Shown one piece after another: positions 11,728-22,859 of a stretch of 64,000 bases of DNA (position 1 is its first letter; each line of letters opens with the position of its first letter). Location: positions 62,001 to 126,000 of the forward strand of contig JAADJZ010000024.1 of the NCBI GenBank assembly GCA_011032825.1. Reading direction: 5' to 3'. A program made the position numbers and the translations under genes. This stretch comes from Massariosphaeria phaeospora (lineage: Eukaryota; Ascomycota; Dothideomycetes; Pleosporales). Under the pieces are notes generated by a model that ran no database searches, had not been told where the DNA came from, and worked only from the letters and a program-made list of their open reading frames with translations.

Positions 11728-12239
11728 TTGCGGTATCTTTCAGACGTTACCTAGTATTCTACTTACCTACTGCTAAGATTCTCCTATACGGGTAAGATGA
11801 TTGCCTAGAGTCTGATCAATTCGGCTAGGCCCACGTTCGGCCTCCGCGTAGAAAAGTTCCCCGGATGCATTGCGTCTCTTTCTTTTCTTCTCCTATCAAT
11901 ATCAGCAGCACCCTCATCACAGTGTCATGAAATACTTCGTATTCCACTCCTTCACTTCTAAGAAGCCTCCACTTACACATTACCCAATATAGTAGATACA
12001 ATAGAACTTTACAAAGTTAAAGGTAAACTGTCTACATGTCTCTAAAAACTCTCATACAGTCAAAAGGATTGCCTGTACCACCGTCTGTGTTGATCATCAA
12101 AGAATTCTGCCTAGCGGGCGCAAGGCAGCAAAGCCGCCACTAAACCGCAACGGGCCTCGCAGCCTGCACTACTCCTCTAACCTCTGCCCTAACGACAAGA
12201 CTATAAAGCCACAACCTTCGCCCATTCGCAGGCACCACG
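11728..12239. other. Intergenic, nothing recognised
   Basis: About 510 bp between the VIT/vWA gene and the DUF4246 gene, mildly A/T-rich. It probably holds the 3' UTR of the first and the promoter of the second. No clear TATA box or repeat was seen. Confidence 0.5.
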
Positions 12240-14563
12240 ATGAAATTCCACCCCATACGCACCAAATTGCTGGATCCCAGATTTTTCCCCACCGCCCTGC
12301 CCAAAACGTTTCCGCTCCATCCCGCACTGCCGTCCAGAATGGCCGCCAGCACTTACCCGGCCGCCTCGGAATTCGATAATAGCGGCACCAAGCCGCTGTA
12401 TGTGCCTGGCTTCAACGCGCCTGTCGACTTTGAATACGACGCGTATGGGGCCCGGCGCCAGCGCTTTGCGCATGGCGCCAATGAGTGGAGTCAGGATCCG
12501 CGGCTCACGGTGCGCGAGTTGGCCATGTTGGCCCTCATGAACGCGCTCACCGACAAACCGTCATGGCACACCAAAGTGTTCGATGCTGATATCGTGGCGA
12601 AATGGCGCAGCGAGGCGCTGGCGATGGCATCGCCCGGGAACCTAGGTACGATACGCCTACTTTCCTACCTATGCAAGCCTCACATACAATGCCTAGTACA
12701 CTGGATACATTAGGGCCTTGTAAAAGTTGAGATACACTATATATTAGTTGCTAAAAACTCCTAGGTCGTCAAGAGGATCGCCAGGAGCCTCCTTTACCGG
12801 CAATGAATTCAGCGAAACCGCTGATTAGCGAGAAGGCGTGGGCATGGTGTTTAGAAGAACTACGCGACAAGGCTCGCGTGTTTGAAGAAAATGGGTGGGT
12901 GCCCGCGCTGGATTCGGGGAGTGGGTGCGTGAAGAGCGATGGGTTGGTGAGCGAGGAGCTGCGGGCGCAATTGGTGAATGCAGTCCGCCCGTTGCTGGAT
13001 GAGGTCCCGGCGGAAGAAAGAGACTGGCAGCCGCGGTCGAACGAGCAGGTGTTGAATCTCGTGCATCCGTCGCTGTTCCCGCTGGTGTACGGGCGGACGC
13101 GCGTGCTGGTAAACGGCGGCCAAGTAGGACTGAAAGACTTTTTGGCCGGGTACGAACAAGCAGAAACAGCCACGAAGCCGACGTTGACAGACAGATCCCA
13201 GGACAGGATGTGGCGGTCAGGGAATCATAGCGAGGATAATCGCTTCTCCACCAAGTTCCAGTGGCTGCCGTGTGAGGTGGGTTTTGCAGGCGACACTGGC
13301 AACGATGTCAAGATCACGTCGTACATTAACAACCTGCATCCGGTACGCTATGAGAAGCTCTATAGCCTCATCGAGAAACTCATTAGTCTCTCCATCGAGC
13401 TGTGGAATCAGGTTCTCGTGTACCAAATGAATGGCAGCACGCCCATCCGCATCCGTACCTATGGCTACGAGTTTGACCCGCCGTACCCAAAAGAGATAGA
13501 CGACCTCTACGACATCATCGCTATGGAGAAATTTGGCGACGAGAAGTTCCAGGCCGCGCTGGAGCGCACTAAAGAACTGATGAAACTACCCGACAATCCC
13601 GACTACGACTCTGAACACGACATCGAGGAGTGGGAAGACGACGACGAACTAGAGCTGAAGCGCGAACGGTTCCTGACCGGGACCTTTAAGAACAAAGAGC
13701 TACCGGAGTTTGCCGAATGGAAGTGGAAGCGCGTGCGCAGGACGCGGCACCCCGAGCCCGGGGATGCATACTCGTATGCGGACTGGACGAAAGGCCAGGT
13801 CGACAATGCAGTGGTCAAATCATCGTCACGGTACACGCGCGAGTACAAGGAACCGCCGCAGGTCGACTTGGCCGAGACGTGGCGCGAAAAGGGCCTCCAA
13901 GTCATCGTCAAGCTCGCAAGCATCGAGCTCACGCCCGAGAAGCCCGAGTACGCCGGCGGCAGCTGGCACGTCGAGGGCATGCTAAACGAGCACATTGTAG
14001 CCACGTCCATTCACTACTACGACGTGTCCAACACGACCGAGTCACGCATTCGCTTCCGCCAAGAAGCCACGCTGGACAACATGGACATGTCCTACGAGCA
14101 AGACGAACACGAACCGCTCTGTGAGATCTTCGGCACCGAGTCCCTGCGCGACGAGCTGGCCGAGCAGGAACTTGGCAGTATCGCCACGCCGCAGGGCCGC
14201 CTGCTCGTCTTCCCCAATACACTGCAGCACTGCGTGCAGCCGTTTAGACTCGCCGATGCGACGCGTCCGGGGCATCGCCGCTTTGTGGTGCTGTGGCTGG
14301 TCGATCCGCATTATCGCGTCGTCTCAACGCGCAATGTACCGCCGCAGCAGCACCACTGGTGGGCGCCTGAAGCCTTCGATAAACTCGATCTCGACAGCAA
14401 GTTGCCGGCCGAGTTGGCGAATATCATCACGGAGGATGTGGGGCAGTGGCCGATGGGCTTGGAGGAGGCAAAGACGTTGAGATTGGAGCTAATGGACGAA
14501 CGGACGGCGTTTGTCAAGCTGGTGGAGGGTGATGTTGAAACGTATAATTTCTGTGAGCATTGA
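12240..14563 (+). CDS. DUF4246 domain protein
   Basis: Exon 1 is 12240-12645 and exon 2 most likely 12813-14563, giving 718 residues; the intron has GTACG and TTCAG ends. An acceptor at 12764 would also keep the frame and add 16 residues. The start could also be the ATG at 12342. The protein fits fungal DUF4246 (Pfam PF14033) almost end to end: an N-terminal ELAMLALMNALTDKP block, then LNLVHPSLFPLVYGRTRVL, then the C-terminal core with GGSWHVEGMLNEHIVATSIH and YYDVSNTTESRIRFRQE. The His-rich core (WHVEG, NEHI) followed by HRRFVVLWLVDPH resembles the arrangement of an Fe(II)/2-oxoglutarate type fold, but that is inference; no activity has been assigned to the family. It has no signal peptide, so it is probably cytosolic. 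Confidence 0.85.
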
Positions 14564-14844
14564 AATAAGGTGCAGCAGTGTGTTGGCCGGCGAGGAGCCC
14601 TAAGATATATCAGCAGGATAGGTATTATTGTTGGGAGTTGGCCTGCCGCGGACTGATAGGGCGTCAGGCGATGAATGCGTATCGATGGTGCACTGAGTGC
14701 GGCCGTCAATTATGATAGAGAGGTAGCCAAAGGGGATCAAATCAAGGTCCTGGAACGATCAACTACTCAACTTGATTAGCAAGGCAAGGCACAACACTAC
14801 AAAAGTGCATAATGTAGATGACAAAATGTTATTCAAACGATAGT

Positions 14845-16574
14845 CTATGGAAAGGTTTGCGTTGCGGTGGCTGCTGTTCGCCAATATGCGTAAGCTGCTT
14901 CCGCAGCAGTGGTGGTAGGTGTTGGAGTGGCATCGAGGCAGCGGCCAAACCAGCCCTTGGTCGTACAGGTTGTGGTCGTGGCCTCGGTGGATGAGCTAGT
15001 GCTAGTACTTGTCGTTGTCATCGTGGTTGTTGTCGGGTCATTGCAGCCGAACCAGCCGGGCTGCGCGGGTTAGCAAGACATGCCAAGTCAAGTCGAACGC
15101 ATATACTCACTGTCTCGCAAGTGCTGGTACTTGCCGCCGATGTAGTGCTGATCTCCGAAGTCGTTGTTTCGTCGCGACATCCCCACCACCCCGGCGTTTT
15201 GCACGTTTCGGTTCGTGTCCGCGAAGACGAGGTACTGGTTGGAGTGGTCGTAGTCGACGGCTTCGTATGCGTCCCATTTTCAAACTTCCACAGATAGCAG
15301 TCAACGCAGTCCACAGCCTCGTCTTCACAGGGAGCCGCCTCGTCGTACTTTTTGTAGACATTTTCAATGGCGTATAGCAGCTTATGTGTCTGCGTGCTCT
15401 GCCTCCAGCCCCAGTCCTTTACAACATCATACGCACATCTTTTCCCGGTATGACAGATGGTTTCGAAAGCATACCCCGCGATGGAGCAGAAGCTCGATGC
15501 ACTGTTGCAGGTACCCATGTATATGGGATCTGCTGTGTGTCCGAAATGAAAACCACCCGTGTTTTTGCGGAGCGGGGTGATGTTGCCAGCGGTTGGTAGA
15601 CCTAGTCGATAGGCTGCCAGGGCCTGAGGATATGCTTCGAATGTGACACTGGGAATACCGTGCCTCAAGCCGATCAAAGAAGCTAGCACTCCGCCAAGGC
15701 TATGTCCGGTCGTTACAATGTTGGCTTCTGGGTATAGCTTGACCACTTCATCGAACAATTCCAAGGTGCCTTCGTAGTACATGTTTGGCTGCATCATTTC
15801 GTCCTTGATGCATTTATCGTCGCAGGTATAAGTGCCAGTTTGGCAATCGCAGACGGTTCGCCAAAGATATGATCCGCCCTGGCCGCAACAGCAAGATCCA
15901 AAAAGGTTGTCGTTGTCTTTGTCACGGCCGGAGGTGCCGTTACCTTCGAACATGGCTACCGTAGTGCCCTTGATGGACAACACAACGGTAGAATTTGTTT
16001 TGTCGCTGAACACATGACCCCTGATACCGTTATCGGACCAGCCGAACGGAAGGGTGTTGTTGTATTTTTTATCGACATCAAGCCACTCAGGATCGGAATG
16101 GTCGGGCTTGTAGGCATCTTCCGACATGTGCGCAAAGTTGATAACGGTCTCCTTGTCGCCCACGTCGGGGCCGGGTACATCTTCTGAAATCCAAAACGAA
16201 GACATGGGCATCTGAGAGCCGTAATTCTTGATTGCTGGTCTATCGATGCTTATTGATGAAGATCGGACGGGAAAGGGTCCAAAGGTTGACGCAGCATCTG
16301 CTTGCGCCGCCCGCTGTGGCGAAATGTCTAACCTCCGCGCACGCGGTCCAGGCCGGCCAGCGCCATGGTGGAAAATGTGCCGTAATCGAAGGTCGTTTGG
16401 CTTAGCAGCATGAGGGCTCAACCCAATGTGTTGTGTGGACGTGGATGGTGGCGACTGTTGCCTGGCGAACCACTCGTAGCCGGCATATGAATACAAGAGG
16501 CCCGTCGCGACGGCCAGCTGCAAGACGACGGCAAGAACGACGAAGATGAACTTGAATAAGGCGCGCGACGGCAT
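14845..16574 (-). CDS. ATG15: Autophagy-related lipase Atg15
   Basis: CDS is complement(14845..15060, 15111..16574), giving 559 residues; the 50-bp intron has GTGAGT and GCAG ends. A hydrophobic segment at about residues 9-30 is the membrane anchor that carries Atg15 through the endomembrane system to the vacuole. The class 3 lipase domain contains the nucleophile motif GHSLGG (290-295, Ser292), a probable acid in HTADPIYMG (Asp349) and a C-terminal His (about 397). The cysteine-rich GSCCCGQGGSYLWRTVCDC block is characteristic of the family. After the catalytic domain comes a Ser/Thr-rich tail with three Cys/Trp repeats (CKTPGWWGC and variants), common in filamentous ascomycetes. Known role: lysis of autophagic bodies and vesicle membranes in the vacuole by phospholipase activity. 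The model is confident. Confidence 0.93.
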
Positions 16575-17153
16575 GTTATGTCAAGCATGTCGAGGAAGAG
16601 AGAGGGATGACGGGGTTGAGTGATGATGTTGTTGATGGCTGAGCCGCCCACGGGCCTGTGCACGCGACGTGGTCATCTGCATTGAACTAGTCCGGTTTAG
16701 CTCTAGCCATGCGTCACAAAATCCTTTGCCTGAACACCAAACGATCTCGCCCACGAAACCTTCCTACTATAGATATTTAATCAATCCTCAAATCCCCAGC
16801 TAACAAAGCAGAAACAAAGCAATGTGCCTGGGTGGGACTTATACCAGATTTGGGCTGCACAAGCTATAAGGGCGAGTCCGATACTGGCCGTTGGTTTCAG
16901 TAGGGCATTGTTTTTTTGCTCTTTTATTTGCTAGCTGTTCTACCAGGTACTAAATTACGCTATATTTACATTATTCCGCTGTATAAGGGTTTGTTGAAGT
17001 AGCGCGCCGCATTATAGTAAAGTCTTTGCTTCTCTTGTCCCCCTTATCTCTTCACCCACACACACACACACACACACACAAAACAAGCCAACACTCTTGC
17101 TTTTGCTATTCTTAGCTAAAACATTTCATAGATAACCAGTCAAAGCTGAATCC
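16575..17153. other. Intergenic between two minus-strand genes
   Basis: Holds the promoter of ATG15 and the 3' flank of the methyltransferase gene. It contains a CA microsatellite (listed separately) and an A/T-rich stretch near 16.9-17.0 kb, but no gene. Confidence 0.5.
17057..17080. repeat. (CA)12 microsatellite
   Basis: Twelve uninterrupted CA units just beyond the 3' end of the methyltransferase gene. Confidence 0.95.
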
Positions 17154-17900
17154 TCACAGCTCAGTCTTGGTACCTCTTGCAATGAAAACTTTCTGCTTCC
17201 ACGCCGCTGGACCTCTACCAATCCTCAACTCTCTATCAATCACCGAAAACTCAAAGTCGGTAGCAACGCCAGCATCCCGGAACAACTTCTCGGCCGACTC
17301 ATGCGAGAAGCCGTTGTCATCGGAGACATTATCAATTATCAATAACTTGCCGCCGCACCTGAGGCGCGCAGCCATACGCTGGGCTGCCAAAGTCGGATCA
17401 CTGAAATGGTGGAATCCAAGACCTATAGTGACAAGATCAAAAGCAAAGAAGTCGGGCGAAGAGAAAACGACTGGTTCCTCTTCGTCTGAGACAAGATTGC
17501 CGGCGTGGGCGCGCATAGGAATTTTGTCGGTCTCAGCACGCTTGTTGTATTCCTCGACCATGTTTGGAGAGATATCGATGCCGACGGTCTCAGTGACGTA
17601 CGGTGCAAGAGCCTGCGGAGTCAGAGTGAACAGTGATTCATAGGAAAGGGCGATGCGTACGACCGAAATCAAGCCTGTTCCGCATGCGTAATCCAGCATG
17701 CGGATTTTGTCACTAGGAGGAAGACCAATCCAGTCGACACGCGAGCGTATTTCTTCGGTGAGAAGTTCAATGCCGGAAGCATGTTGATTGTTGTAGCCCT
17801 GCGCGTGCGCACTGCAAAAATATTAGAAAGGGATGGCAGGAAGACTCTACATCTCATACTCATGGAATTCTCGGTTCAACTCTGCGTTGGTGTCAACCAT
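17154..17900 (-). CDS. SAM-dependent methyltransferase (class I, methyltransferase-11/25 type)
   Basis: CDS is complement(17154..17612, 17661..17811, 17860..17900), giving 216 residues. The intron at 17812-17859 has GTATGA and GCAG ends. The one at 17613-17660 (48 bp) has GTACGC and CGCAG ends and carries no stop, so the frame reads through it; removing it restores the normal spacing between motif I and the next strand. The SAM-binding motif I is LDYACGTG (about 53-60). Asp77 in GIDISPN ends strand beta-2. A FDLVTIGLGFHHF block corresponds to motif IV, and CGGKLLIIDN to strand beta-5. It is a short soluble enzyme. The substrate cannot be told, and no biosynthetic partners lie beside it. Confidence 0.87.
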
Positions 17901-18339
17901 GTTGATATTATTGTGGAAAAAGTCGGTTCGGATGTGGAAAAAGTGGTTGAGAATAGGGAAGACGTAAGAAGAAAGAGGTGTAGACTATATGTAAAGAGAG
18001 AAGCCCTGACCGGAGAGAGAGCTAGCAGTAACTGTACGTCTAAAAGTTTCCGGATCCCTCAACGTACGAGAGAGCCAGTCACGTGGCTATTAAAGTCTCC
18101 GAGACGCACGTTTGTACCCATCCCTCGGACTGATTAACATCTCAATCAGTCAAAGCTTCTCGCATGTTGAAGTAATCTGTGGGAAACTTCACGGAGCAAA
18201 GGAGGTTTTCTACGGTGTGGTGACCAAGACTAATTTGCAAGATGCACAGAGAGAATGCATTCGACGCCCTCGTTTCCGACAATTAACATGTAACCACATA
18301 TTCATACACTCGCATTCCTCGCGTAGAGCAGTAAAGTAC
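17901..18339. other. Intergenic, nothing recognised
   Basis: About 440 bp between two minus-strand genes. No conserved frame was seen; it probably holds the promoter of the methyltransferase gene and the 3' UTR of the gene to the right. Confidence 0.5.
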
Positions 18340-18947
18340 TCACTGCATTTCTACTGTAACCTCTGGATGCTCGTCTGGAGTGTATTAGCAACCGAAACAC
18401 GAAGACTGCAGCATGATTTATACCTCCTTGGATGTCCGCAAAAACGTTTCCATCTTCTTCCATCAAGAAAGCATCTGGCGCAACAGTCAACACAAGAACT
18501 ACCACACCATACTACCGAGTGCACATAGTCTGGATACATACTGTCGAATTTGAGCTGGTACGTGTCTTCGTTCTCGGTCTGATGAGCAGTGACCGGCTTA
18601 ATCAGCTGATCACTATCTGCCCCTGACTTGAACCAGAGAACTCGCTTCGGAAGAAAGCTCCGGTCCTCACGCCGCGCACGTGCAAGAATCCATTCGCCAC
18701 ATTCGAGGCGGCCATCCTTGAGGGTGAATACCGCTGCTTCAGAGCCGGTCTTCGCTTGCGTACGGTCTCCGGTCTCGTCGCCTGCTTTCGCGATGGGTGC
18801 GCCATTGACCTTGATGGTGAAAGAGGAGCTGAGGCTTTCCATGTCGTTTGATGACGTATGTCCGAGGGTGATATTTGCCGAGAACAGAAACCAGAGGAGA
18901 CCAACTGTCGCCAAAAAGATAAGATAGGTTCGGGGTTCAAACAGCAT
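18340..18947 (-). CDS. Small membrane-anchored or secreted hypothetical protein
   Basis: Proposed CDS is complement(18340..18374, 18424..18474, 18542..18947), giving 163 residues. The long frame on this strand drifts into poor sequence after about residue 135. A 67-bp intron (18475-18541) with GTATGT and CCAG ends switches to a frame reading AFLMEEDGNVFADIQG, and a 49-bp intron (18375-18423) joins a short last exon ending EVTVEMQ. All three exons agree in phase. The N-terminus has a hydrophobic stretch (about 9-27) that could be a signal peptide or anchor. The middle contains LKDGRLECGEWILARARRED. I do not recognise the family. An extracytoplasmic location is inferred from the N-terminus only. 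Confidence 0.6.
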
Positions 18948-20629
18948 TCGGAAGATGCACTGGTATGTTCTTTGCGTAAAGGATGGAGAGATGCAATCAA
19001 CCAGCCCTGGAACTGGAGTATACCTGCTCAGGTGATCGCCCGGGTACTTGAATCACATGATATTACCGCAACGAGAAGGTGCACGGAGCCTTGGCACAAG
19101 GGCGGGGCCGAGTCCCCCATTGGGTCTAGCTCGAGGCGAAGTTCCGGAACCTCCACCATCAATTGGACTCGTCCTCGCCACAACCGCGCCAACACCGGCA
19201 GCCATGTGCAAGATGAGTATCATGAGATCGGCTCCTCCACGCCAGTCATCGCAGCGTGCTTCATGACGCAAGCGAAGTGAAACCGAGGCCGGACGAATCA
19301 TGGAGCGACATTGGTTTATCGGATTCGGGCGACGGCAATAGCGCGTATTGTTATCGTTGCGCGTTATCAGGTACAGCAGCTTACGGTTGGCCTTTTGAAG
19401 CAGGTCGTTAGCATTACGACGCCTTCTCCGCACCCCGTGTACCGTGTTATCAGGGGAGCATCGTTTTCCACGGCCAGCGGGGGGCAGCGGGAAATGGCGC
19501 AAGCTCTAGAAATTCGTCTCTTTTCGCCGGCTCAGCCATCTAGCTGTGGCAAGAGGCGTGAAGAGGCGTCTGAGGTGAGCTCAGTAGGATCTGATCGACT
19601 CTATGCTATGGCATATGACTGGACAATATCTAGCCTTTGCGTCATCTCCCGTGGGCCCAGCTGGCCGTGCGCTGATAGTCGAAAAACAATGCTCCGCGGA
19701 TTATACGATATCTACGAGAGTACAAAGGGAGATTTTATCGGCTTGCGGGTAGATCCGAAGCCATGTTAAGTAAATTAGCATACTAATCTCCTATGCTAGT
19801 GACCGTTCTGCGAACCTCGGGCCGTTTGGAAGCTTAAGGACTGCTACGCGCTATATCGGGTCTACGAATTGACTCTGACCATATCCAATGGCCGGAATGA
19901 GGCTCCTCGCGATGGCTTGCGATGACGTTTGTCTTGGAATACCGGCCTCGCCGATTCTTTGTGCAATAAGCCAACCATTTGTGACTATACTTACAGAGAG
20001 AGTTTACCTAATACCGCGGGACTGAAAAGCTGCGATAAGCCTTTACGACGGGCTTCTTTCTTTTGTAGCGGACGCGACAAAGTGATCGTCGGGCAAGATT
20101 CAACTGATAATGATCCTACCCTATAAACTTGCAATGTCCGCCAAACGCTAGCAGGCAGGTTCATGCCGAGCTCCAATGAAACCCGTCCTACGACTCTCTT
20201 CAGCCCTACTTGCACCTATCCCGCCATCTGATCAACCACTGGCCCCTGTAAACAAATGGCGAATATTGCAGAGCTATGCGGTACGCCATCGGTGCAATTC
20301 GTCGCCGCCGAACATTGCACATGCTGCTTATGGAAGGTGACCGGGCATCCCACCGACTCCATTCGGAAGGAAGTAAACTGCGATGACTTGGCTTTCTTGG
20401 AGCCCTACACGACAGGATCACAACAACCCGCTTGGTAAGATGGAGAGATCTACACATGCACTGCATGCTCCCTCATATAAGTATAGGTACGCAGCAGGCC
20501 CTTTATTCGAATCATCAGGCCCGTCACTTCTTCCTAGATCAATCCCTGCAGAACCCTTGCTTCCCGCGCCTCGCATTCTCCATCGTCTTTCATCTTTGCA
20601 GATCCTCAGTCACGGGACCTAAGATCAAC
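18948..20629. other. Gene-free stretch
   Basis: About 1.7 kb between a minus-strand gene and the plus-strand trypsin gene. Overlapping short frames on both strands show no domain or codon bias. The last 200 bp act as the trypsin promoter, including a TATA-like element. Confidence 0.5.
20476..20480 (+). promoter_or_regulatory. Possible TATA box of trypsin gene
   Basis: TATAA about 150 bp upstream of the start codon at 20630, within an otherwise ordinary promoter. The motif is short and could be chance. Confidence 0.3.
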
Positions 20630-21548
20630 ATGGAATTCAAAACTCTCTTCCTTGCGCTTGCGCTCTCCGCAGTCTCTACTGCTTCAGCTGTCCCGCAAAC
20701 TGCCCAGATTGTTGGAGGAGTCGCCGCCACCGCGGGCGAATTCCCCTTCATCGTCAGCCTTCAGCGAAGCGGTTCTCACTTTTGCGGAGGTTCTCTCTTG
20801 AACTCGAGGACCGTCCTCACCGCTGGTCACTGTGCTGTCGGCATGACTCCTTCAACTTTGAGGGTGCGCGCAGGAAGCCTTGTAAGTCCTTCTAAGCTAT
20901 GTCTGGTCCCTCACTGTGGGCTTCCCATCCGACTATCCACCGAAGCCCTGCTTGCAAGAGTCTCCCAACGATCTGCGCTGACACTGTCCTAGAACAGAGG
21001 TTCAGGAGGGACGCTCGTCGGCGTTTCATCCATCGGCATCCATCCCAACTTCTCGAGCTCCACCCTGGACAGCGACGTGGCCATCTTCAAGCTTTCCACC
21101 GCTATTCCAGCGAGCTCGACAATCGGATATGCGACGCTCCCGGGATCTGGCAACGACCCTGTTGCTGGCTCTACCGTCACTGTAGCCGGCTGGTACGTTT
21201 TAGTCTAAATCACCCAAGCTCTAGTACTGACCTTGCAACAGGGGAACTACGTCCGAGGGTGGCTCCAGCCCTGCTCTCCTGCGCAAAGTCGATATACCCG
21301 TCGTCTCGCGCACCCAATGCCGCGCCGACTACAGCGTCGCCGAGATCACCAACAACATGTGGTGCGCCGGTTTGGCAGCAGGCGGCAAGGATTCTTGCCA
21401 GGGTGACAGCGGCGGCCCCATCATCGACACAGCATCCAGGGTCCTGCTCGGTGCGGTGTCGTGGGGCGAGGGTTGCGCGCGTGCGGGCGCACCGGGTGTG
21501 TACGCACGCATCGGCACGCTCCTCTCATGGATCACGTCCAACTTGTAA
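20630..21548 (+). CDS. Secreted trypsin-like serine protease (S1A)
   Basis: Exons 20630-20881, 20993-21192 and 21242-21548 give 252 residues. The introns have GTAAGT/CCTAG and GTACGT/AACAG ends. A signal peptide occupies about residues 1-20 and a short propeptide precedes the mature N-terminus IVGG (27-30). The catalytic triad is visible: His67 in TAGHC, Asp112 in DSDVAIFKL and Ser207 in CQGDSGGP. Asp201, six residues before the serine, predicts trypsin specificity for Lys or Arg. Length and motifs match fungal trypsins such as those studied in plant-pathogenic ascomycetes. It would act outside the cell on proteins. Zymogen activation at IVGG is expected from the family. Presence of a trypsin is more common in fungi associated with plants or insects. 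Confidence 0.95.
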
Positions 21549-21932
21549 GCCAGCGGCAGGCATGGGGTTCTGTTGATGCATTGTCTATTGTGTAAGCTAC
21601 GATAGGGCTTTGTACTGAGCATGGGAGGCTCGTCACATGTTGCTGAAATGTTATATGTTGTTAAGAGGATCGCGTAGAGTTGGTTCTAGTCAGGGATTAT
21701 GTTATCTTCGGGATTAGCATCTGTTACATGCGCCTGTCAATCCATGCTAGCGCTCCCCGGTCCCTCCCATCCCCTCCTTCCGCCACGACGATCATCTCAA
21801 TTTCCGTCAAGCATATCGAGACACGTTCCTTCCTCCGCACACCGCCCGCACGATGATCACTCTTCGTCTTCATCCTCATCATCAACCACCTCAATTATAT
21901 CGACGGGCCTCAGCCTGCCCAATGTTTACAGA
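21549..21932. other. Intergenic between convergent genes
   Basis: Shared 3' flank of the trypsin gene and the secreted cysteine-rich gene, 384 bp. It contains a short TCA/TCC-rich tract around 21.86-21.90 kb and nothing else recognisable. Confidence 0.5.
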
Positions 21933-22661
21933 TCACTGACCGTGCCAGTTCTCCGTCCACGCCGTCTCCCCTAAATCTTTACAGTCATTACCCCTATAGC
22001 ACCCATACCCCCTCCCCTTGGTCCCCGCCAACGGACTATCCATCCTCACCGTCGGCCCCTCTGTAAGTCGGCCACAGCGCGGATCCATTGGATATTCGAT
22101 GTTCTTCACGCTGTAGGTATAGTAGTGCTTGAAGGACCAAACGCACACGACCTCGTTCCGCTCACCGTCACACTCTTCGCTCGTTCCGGTCGAGAACGTC
22201 GATTCGACGTTGAAGCCTGCGCTGATCCAGCGGTTGACCTGGCCCGAGGCCGAGAAGCCTACGGTGAAGGAGGTCTGGGATTGGTGGCTGACGTGGCACG
22301 TGCCTTCGTTGCAGTGGACGGGGTCCTGAGATCCACGGTCAGTGTGCGTGCGGAGGAGCATGTAGGGGCGAAGGGGGCTTACGCTGAGTTGCTTCCAGAA
22401 GGTCCATTTTTTTGGTGCGCCGTCGCCGACCATGTTGGTCTCGCGCACCATGCCGATGCCGCAGTTTGGAGGCTCTCCTGGTATGGCGGTCACGTTGACG
22501 GACTCGGGGTTTTTGTTCTCGAACTTGGGGGGCGCGACGTCTATAGGAATTAGGACACCGTCCACCTCCAGCACTGTCGACGGCGTGCCGTCGGGAGTCG
22601 CGATAGGAGATGCGAATGAAGGAATGGCTGCCGCTGCCAGAAGCAAGAGGAAGGAACGCAT
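21933..22661 (-). CDS. Secreted cysteine-rich protein, unknown function
   Basis: CDS is complement(21933..22325, 22383..22661), giving 223 residues. The 57-bp intron (GTAAGC donor, CTCAG acceptor) is in frame and stop-free, so the unspliced frame encodes 242. A signal peptide covers about residues 1-17. The mature part has eight cysteines, an even number that would allow four disulfides. It contains a Ser/Thr/Gly-rich, beta-looking stretch (SFTVGFSASGQVNRW) followed by EVVCVWSFKHYYTYSVKN. I do not recognise the family. Size, secretion and cysteine count are those of candidate secreted effectors or antimicrobial proteins, but this is only inference. A TATA box sits about 95 bp upstream. Confidence 0.75.
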   Translation of the reverse strand: MRSFLLLLAAAAIPSFASPIATPDGTPSTVLEVDGVLIPIDVAPPKFENKNPESVNVTAIPGEPPNCGIGMVRETNMVGDGAPKKWTFWKQLSVSPLRPYMLLRTHTDRGSQDPVHCNEGTCHVSHQSQTSFTVGFSASGQVNRWISAGFNVESTFSTGTSEECDGERNEVVCVWSFKHYYTYSVKNIEYPMDPRCGRLTEGPTVRMDSPLAGTKGRGYGCYRGNDCKDLGETAWTENWHGQ

Positions 22662-22754
22662 GATGATTCTTGTTGTAAAGGAAGATGCGAGAACGGATTT
22701 AGAACGGATTTAGAGTTGAGAACGAAATGTTCAACGAGAAGCGAGATGGACCGT

Positions 22755-22761
22755 TTATATA
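22755..22761 (-). promoter_or_regulatory. TATA box
   Basis: TATATAA on the minus strand, about 95 bp upstream of the start codon at 22661 of the secreted cysteine-rich gene. Confidence 0.55.
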
Positions 22762-22859
22762 CCTGCACCTACCGATATCTGTGAAAATGTCCATCTCTCC
22801 AACCACATCTGAGCACATCGGGCTGAGCATCGCATATCCTCCAAACGTGCACTACCCAG

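Noticed and set aside
18475..18541. Apparent one-base frame shift in the small membrane-anchored protein gene
   Set aside because: A 67-bp intron with a consensus GTATGT donor and CCAG acceptor joins the two frames in correct phase, so no mutation is needed.
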